Positions 60,264 to 64,000 of a stretch of 64,000 nt of DNA are shown piece by piece. This DNA comes from Clostridium facile (GTDB taxonomy: Bacteria > Bacillota > Clostridia > Oscillospirales > Ruminococcaceae), in the NCBI RefSeq assembly GCF_014297275.1, contig NZ_JACOQK010000001.1:2418001-2482000 (forward strand), written 5' to 3'. Numbering within the stretch: position 1 is the stretch's first letter; every line of letters begins with the position of its first letter. The position numbers were made by a program, and so were the translations under genes. Below the pieces are notes generated by a model. That model made no database searches. It worked only from the letters and a program-made list of their open reading frames with translations, and was not told the origin of the DNA.

Positions 60264-61657
60264 AAATATATAATACTTTAACCAGACAAAAAGAGGAGTT
60301 TAAAACGATTGAACCAGGTAAAGTAACCATGTATGCCTGTGGTCCAACCGTTTATAATTTTATCCATATTGGAAATGCCCGTCCCATCTGCCTGTTTGAC
60401 TGCCTGCGCAATTATTTTGAATTCCGTGGTTATGAAGTAAAATTTGTGCAAAATTTTACTGATGTGGATGATAAAATCATCAACAAGGCAAATGAAGAAG
60501 GGGTAGACGCTTCGGTTATTTCCGAACGTTATATTAAAGAATACGAAACCGATGCCCGTGGGATGAATGTTCGTCCAGCAACCATTCACCCAAAAGTAAC
60601 CCAGAGTATGGATATGATTATTGATATTGTCAAACATCTGGTAGACAATGGATATGCGTATGAAGTGAACGGGGATGTATATTTTAGTACGACAAAATTT
60701 GCGGATTACGGAAAACTCTCCCATATGCCTTTGGAAGATTTGGAAGCTGGCGCCCGCATTGAAGCAAGCGACATCAAACAGCATCCAATGGATTTTGCTG
60801 TTTGGAAAGCGGCAAAACCAGGAGAGCCATATTGGGAATCTCCATGGGGAAAAGGGCGTCCAGGCTGGCACATTGAATGTTCCGCCATGGCAACCAACTA
60901 TCTTGGCAAAACCATCGACCTGCACTGCGGCGGTCAGGATTTGATTTTCCCACACCATGAAAATGAAATCGCACAAAGTGAATGCGCTACCGGTGTCCCA
61001 TTTGCCAACTACTGGATGCACAACGGCTATATTAATGTGGATAACCGAAAAATGTCCAAATCATTGGGGAACTTTTTCACCGTTAGGGAAGTTGCCAACA
61101 AATACGGCTATGAGCCAATCCGGTTTATGATGTTGCAAGCGCATTACCGCAGCCCAATCAACTACAACACTGAGGTCATTGAACAATGCCGTGCGGCGTT
61201 AGACCGTATGTATAAATTTAAAGAAAATCTGGATTTTGCTTTGACCAAAGCCCAGGATGGCGAATTTACCGAAGAGCAGAAAAACGCTATTTTGGCAAGG
61301 AAAGAACAATTCATCCGTGTAATGGATGATGATTTTAACACAGCTGATGGTATTTCCGCCATTTTTGAATTGATCCGCGATGTCAACCCACTGATTAGCG
61401 GGGATTCCTTGGCAAGTAAGCAGCACTTGTTATTCGCGAAAGAGATTTTTGACCAATTAACCGGCGTGCTGGGGTTATTATACGAATCCAAAAAAGAGGA
61501 TGAAGTTCCAGCGGAAGTAATGGCGTTGGTAGAACAGCGCGCGGCAGCCAGAAAAGCAAAAGATTTTGTGTTGGCGGACAGCCTACGTGACCAAATTAAC
61601 GAAATGGGATACCTCATTGAAGAAACTCGCCAGGGAACAAAATTGACAAAAAAATAA
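60260..61657 (+). CDS. cysS: Cysteinyl-tRNA synthetase
   Basis: The 465-residue class I enzyme charges tRNA-Cys. HIGH-like motif HIGNARP, KMSKS in NRKMSKSLGNFF, and zinc ligands Cys in ACGPTVY, plus ECSAM, HHENE. The C-terminal helical domain ends with DQINEMGYLIEETRQGTKL. Translationally coupled to cysE; both rise when uncharged tRNA-Cys accumulates. Confidence 0.97.
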   Translation: MKIYNTLTRQKEEFKTIEPGKVTMYACGPTVYNFIHIGNARPICLFDCLRNYFEFRGYEVKFVQNFTDVDDKIINKANEEGVDASVISERYIKEYETDARGMNVRPATIHPKVTQSMDMIIDIVKHLVDNGYAYEVNGDVYFSTTKFADYGKLSHMPLEDLEAGARIEASDIKQHPMDFAVWKAAKPGEPYWESPWGKGRPGWHIECSAMATNYLGKTIDLHCGGQDLIFPHHENEIAQSECATGVPFANYWMHNGYINVDNRKMSKSLGNFFTVREVANKYGYEPIRFMMLQAHYRSPINYNTEVIEQCRAALDRMYKFKENLDFALTKAQDGEFTEEQKNAILARKEQFIRVMDDDFNTADGISAIFELIRDVNPLISGDSLASKQHLLFAKEIFDQLTGVLGLLYESKKEDEVPAEVMALVEQRAAARKAKDFVLADSLRDQINEMGYLIEETRQGTKLTKK

Positions 61658-61706
61658 ATATCTGGTAATCTAACAATTGTAAATTGGTAAAAGGGGGGAG
61701 TTACAC

Positions 61707-62654
61707 ATGGGGAAACCCCAGGTAATTGCTGTTACGTTAAATCCGGCTTTGGATGTTACGCTTTGGGCAAAAAGGCTTGATTTTGACGAGCCGGTAAAAG
61801 CCATATCCGAAACGGTCTATCCTGGTGGAAAAGCGGTAAACATCGCTTGTGTACTGCACTCTTTAGGAACAGAATGCCAATTGTTAGGGGTTGCGTGTAG
61901 GAATAACTTGGCCAGTATGGAACAGCTACTACAGCAAAAAGGGGTATCCTATCAATTTGTTTCCCCGCCAGGAAGTATCCGGGAAAACTTGACCCTTTGT
62001 TTGGAAGATGGTAAAGTATTAAAGGTAAACCGTACAGGGGAAAAGATTGCCCCAGAAGTGTTGGACCAAGTGTGCCAGATGATCCGTAAAAACCTGAAAT
62101 CTCCACAGGATATTTTGGCTTTTTCTGGTGGAAAGCCGCCGAACCTTAGTGTGGAGCAGTATTTCCAAATGGTCCGGTCATTCCATGATTTACCCAATCC
62201 GATTACGTTGGATAATGATTTGTTTTCCTTGGAAATGGTCACCCAAATCCATCCTTTTGTCATCAAACCCAACTATGTTGAGTTTTTACATTTAACAGGA
62301 TACTCCAGTTTGGAGGGAGATGAGCTGTTGTGTCAGATTGCAAGGGTTGTGAACTGTACAGACCATCTTTTGTTGAGTATGGGGGCGGATGGGGGATATT
62401 ATGCGAACCAATCTGGAATTTGGAAAATAACAACCCCATCTGTACCAGTCAAGTCCACTGTTGGGGCAGGGGACACCTCCTTGGCCTGTTTCCTGACAGC
62501 GATTTTGCAAGGGAAACGTCCGGAACAGGCTGCGTTGTGGGCATTCGCCGGAGGGACAGCTTCAGTCCAGCTGGATGGTACAGGTACAATCACCCCAGAG
62601 CAGTGGCAAAAAGCCGCTACACAAACACGTTGTGATCAATTCGATCAAATATAA
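61707..62654 (+). CDS. PfkB-family hexose kinase (1-phosphofructokinase / tagatose-6-phosphate kinase type)
   Basis: The 315-residue kinase has the PfkB pattern: VTLNPALDVTL, PGGKAVNIACVLHSLG, and the C-terminal signature TVGAGDTSLACFL with the catalytic Asp in GAGD. The family usually has GAGDSMVAG; here the two residues after GAGD are Thr-Ser. The N-terminal NPALD and GGKAVN motifs favour the FruK/LacC group over ribokinase. No PTS or aldolase gene is next to it, so the sugar is unknown. GGGGGGAG precedes the ATG. Confidence 0.88.
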   Translation: MGKPQVIAVTLNPALDVTLWAKRLDFDEPVKAISETVYPGGKAVNIACVLHSLGTECQLLGVACRNNLASMEQLLQQKGVSYQFVSPPGSIRENLTLCLEDGKVLKVNRTGEKIAPEVLDQVCQMIRKNLKSPQDILAFSGGKPPNLSVEQYFQMVRSFHDLPNPITLDNDLFSLEMVTQIHPFVIKPNYVEFLHLTGYSSLEGDELLCQIARVVNCTDHLLLSMGADGGYYANQSGIWKITTPSVPVKSTVGAGDTSLACFLTAILQGKRPEQAALWAFAGGTASVQLDGTGTITPEQWQKAATQTRCDQFDQI

Positions 62655-62783
62655 ATTCAAAACAGGTATCCGTTTGTATGGGATGTTTGTGGCGTGTTAC
62701 TGGAAATAGGCCATATAACATGCTGTAATAACTGATCAATAAATTCCCCGTGCGGATGGAACCCAGGAAAGGAAAAAATAACC

Positions 62784-63515
62784 ATGAAAAAATTTCTCAA
62801 AGTTGCTGCAGCTGCTTTGGCAATGGTAATGACCCTTGGCTTAGTAGGTTGTAGCGGAGGCGACAAAACTGCTTCTACCAAAGAATCCAGTTCTTCCAAA
62901 ACAACATCATCCCAATCTTCCAGTAAAACAACTAGTTCAAAACAGGAAGATAAATTTAGTGTACAAAGCGCAAAACCAGCGGACGCGCAAAATCCAGTTG
63001 TCACCATCACCATGCAGGATGGCAGTGTGATTAAAGCAGAATTATATCCAGATATCGCACCAAATACCGTAAACAACTTTATCTCGTTAATCAACCAGAA
63101 ATTCTATGATGGTTTGACCTTCCACCGCATCATGGACGGCTTTATGATTCAGGGCGGAGATCCAAAAGGAAACGGTACTGGTGGACCTGGGTATGAAATT
63201 CCAGGAGAGTTTTCCAGCAATGGTTATGCGAAAAACGATTTAAGCCATACCAGGGGCGTTTTATCCATGGCAAGAAGCTCCATGCCGGATTCTGCCGGTT
63301 CCCAGTTCTTTATTATGCACGCAGATGCGAACTACTTAGATGGGGAATATGCCGCATTTGGTAAAGTAACCGAAGGAATGGAAGTAGTAGACCAGATTGT
63401 TGCTAACGCACAGGTTACAGATAACAATGGTACTGTAGCGAATCCTCCAGTGATTGCGACAATTACTGTGGATACCTTTGGGGTTACATATCCAGAACCA
63501 GTAAAAACAGAATAA
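62784..63515 (+). CDS. Cyclophilin-type peptidyl-prolyl isomerase, lipoprotein
   Basis: The 243-residue protein has a lipoprotein signal with lipobox LVGC (Cys23) and a long Ser/Thr/Lys linker (~28-55). The cyclophilin domain follows: FYDGLTFHRIMDGFMIQGGDPKGNGTGGPGY in pieces with the catalytic Arg of FHRI, GVLSMARS and SAGSQFFIMHADANYLDGEYAAFGKV. It should help folding of exported proteins at the outer membrane face. AGGAAAGG precedes the ATG. Confidence 0.94.
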   Translation: MKKFLKVAAAALAMVMTLGLVGCSGGDKTASTKESSSSKTTSSQSSSKTTSSKQEDKFSVQSAKPADAQNPVVTITMQDGSVIKAELYPDIAPNTVNNFISLINQKFYDGLTFHRIMDGFMIQGGDPKGNGTGGPGYEIPGEFSSNGYAKNDLSHTRGVLSMARSSMPDSAGSQFFIMHADANYLDGEYAAFGKVTEGMEVVDQIVANAQVTDNNGTVANPPVIATITVDTFGVTYPEPVKTE

Positions 63516-63520
63516 AGAGA

Positions 63521-63548
63521 AAAAGGGTTGCTTCGGCAACCCTTTTTT
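63521..63548 (+). terminator. Terminator of the cyclophilin gene
   Basis: An 11-bp stem AAAAGGGTTGC/GCAACCCTTTT (63521-63531 with 63536-63546) with a TTCG tetraloop and T-run. Confidence 0.92.
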
Positions 63549-63614
63549 GCTGGAACATTCCTTGTCAAATATGTTATACTAATCATAAGAATGCTGAAAG
63601 AGAGGGGTTTACCT

Positions 63615-64000
63615 ATGGAAATGAAAGAATTTATTGCTTTTTGTAAAGAAGGAAATCCAATTGCAGGGGAAGACAAAGAACTACATGGATTATTAACGCA
63701 ATGTAGCCAGGAGGCAATGAAAATTACAGCTGAGTTAAATGGTAGTTATCATGAACCGGAACAAGTGCGAGAATTATTTTGCCAGCTGACAGGTACAGAA
63801 ATTGATTCAAGTTTTCTGTGCTTTCCGCCTTTTTATACCGACTTTGGAAAGAATATTACAATTGGTAAAAATGTATTTTTGAATACAGGTTGTTCTTTTC
63901 AAGACCGTGGAGGAATCGTAATTGGAGATGGTACCCAAATTGGAATGAATGTTACCATGGCAACACTGAACCATGGTTTTGACCAAGCAACTCGAAACAC
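63615..64000 (+). CDS. Maltose/galactoside O-acetyltransferase-like protein (5' part, runs off the window)
   Basis: An open frame from ATG 63615 to the window end gives ~128 residues. The start MEMKEFIAFCKEGNPIAGEDKELH is an N-terminal helix like that of Maa/LacA proteins. It is followed by FCFPPF-like LCFPPFYTDFGKNITIGKNVFLN and hexapeptide repeats (GGIVIGDGTQIGMNVTMAT), with the likely catalytic His in LNHGFD. These enzymes move acetyl from acetyl-CoA to sugars. AGAGGGG precedes the ATG. The 3' end is outside the window. Confidence 0.88.
   Translation, partial: MEMKEFIAFCKEGNPIAGEDKELHGLLTQCSQEAMKITAELNGSYHEPEQVRELFCQLTGTEIDSSFLCFPPFYTDFGKNITIGKNVFLNTGCSFQDRGGIVIGDGTQIGMNVTMATLNHGFDQATRN

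Noticed and set aside
1..64000. CRISPR arrays, insertion sequences, prophage or integrases
   Set aside because: No regular repeat-spacer arrays, transposase, integrase or phage structural genes are seen.

Overview
This window reads as chromosomal DNA of an anaerobic, low-to-moderate GC Gram-positive gut Clostridium relative, most likely Oscillospiraceae/Ruminococcaceae. This is inferred, not tested. The signs are an HrcA/CIRCE-controlled dnaK operon, a Cys T-box, sortase sorting signals, a glycyl radical enzyme, a GH106 rhamnosidase, no outer-membrane genes, and many consensus TTGACA/TATAAT promoters. I see no phage, insertion sequence, CRISPR array, origin or rRNA. The content is mainly housekeeping and metabolic genes.

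Layout. 1-3200: the tail of a sortase-anchored surface protein, an ABM-domain protein, a zinc-ribbon/TM2 protein, a MarR regulator and acylphosphatase. 3200-7300: a diol-dehydratase-like glycyl radical enzyme behind a long structured leader, with its radical-SAM activase. 7600-13850: MntP/YtaF-like protein, NSS symporter, glycosyltransferase, M14 peptidase, then nudix, QueG-like and CBS genes. 14096-18907: two-component system, HtrA protease and an internally deleted CobQ. 18950-22860: a GntR-ABC operon, and an SDR gene divergent from a TetR gene. 23209-23365: tRNA-Glu and tRNA-Met. 23840-27670: ychF, HAD phosphatase, prmA and an ICMT-like gene. 28035-32850: CIRCE-hrcA-grpE-dnaK-dnaJ. 33262-35795: a P-loop protein, pduL and a small conserved protein. 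36084-40780: a five-gene row (ECF S component, permease, radical SAM, AlkD-like, cca). 41171-48666: GH106 with a divergent AraC regulator, DUF2461, gldA and dCMP deaminase. 49088-58176: a nine-gene row (lipoprotein, response regulator, kinase, DUF1385, prmC, recA, recX, rimO, pgsA). 58323-64000: HAD phosphatase, T-box-cysE-cysS, sugar kinase, cyclophilin lipoprotein and the start of a maltose-acetyltransferase-like gene.

How genes may work together. A GH106 rhamnosidase, a GldA-type alcohol dehydrogenase, a B12-independent diol dehydratase with activase, and PduL are scattered over 45 kb. Together they could carry deoxyhexose or glycerol carbon through 1,2-propanediol to propionyl phosphate. 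This is inference; they are not one operon and no microcompartment shell genes are present. The B12-independent dehydratase fits with a CobQ that has lost its amidotransferase domain, suggesting that B12 synthesis is eroded here. No clear new multi-gene system stands out. The best leads are the leader RNA before the glycyl radical enzyme, the deleted CobQ, the P-loop protein with one degenerate nucleotide site, the lipoprotein/two-component row, and a small conserved protein with its own hairpin leader.
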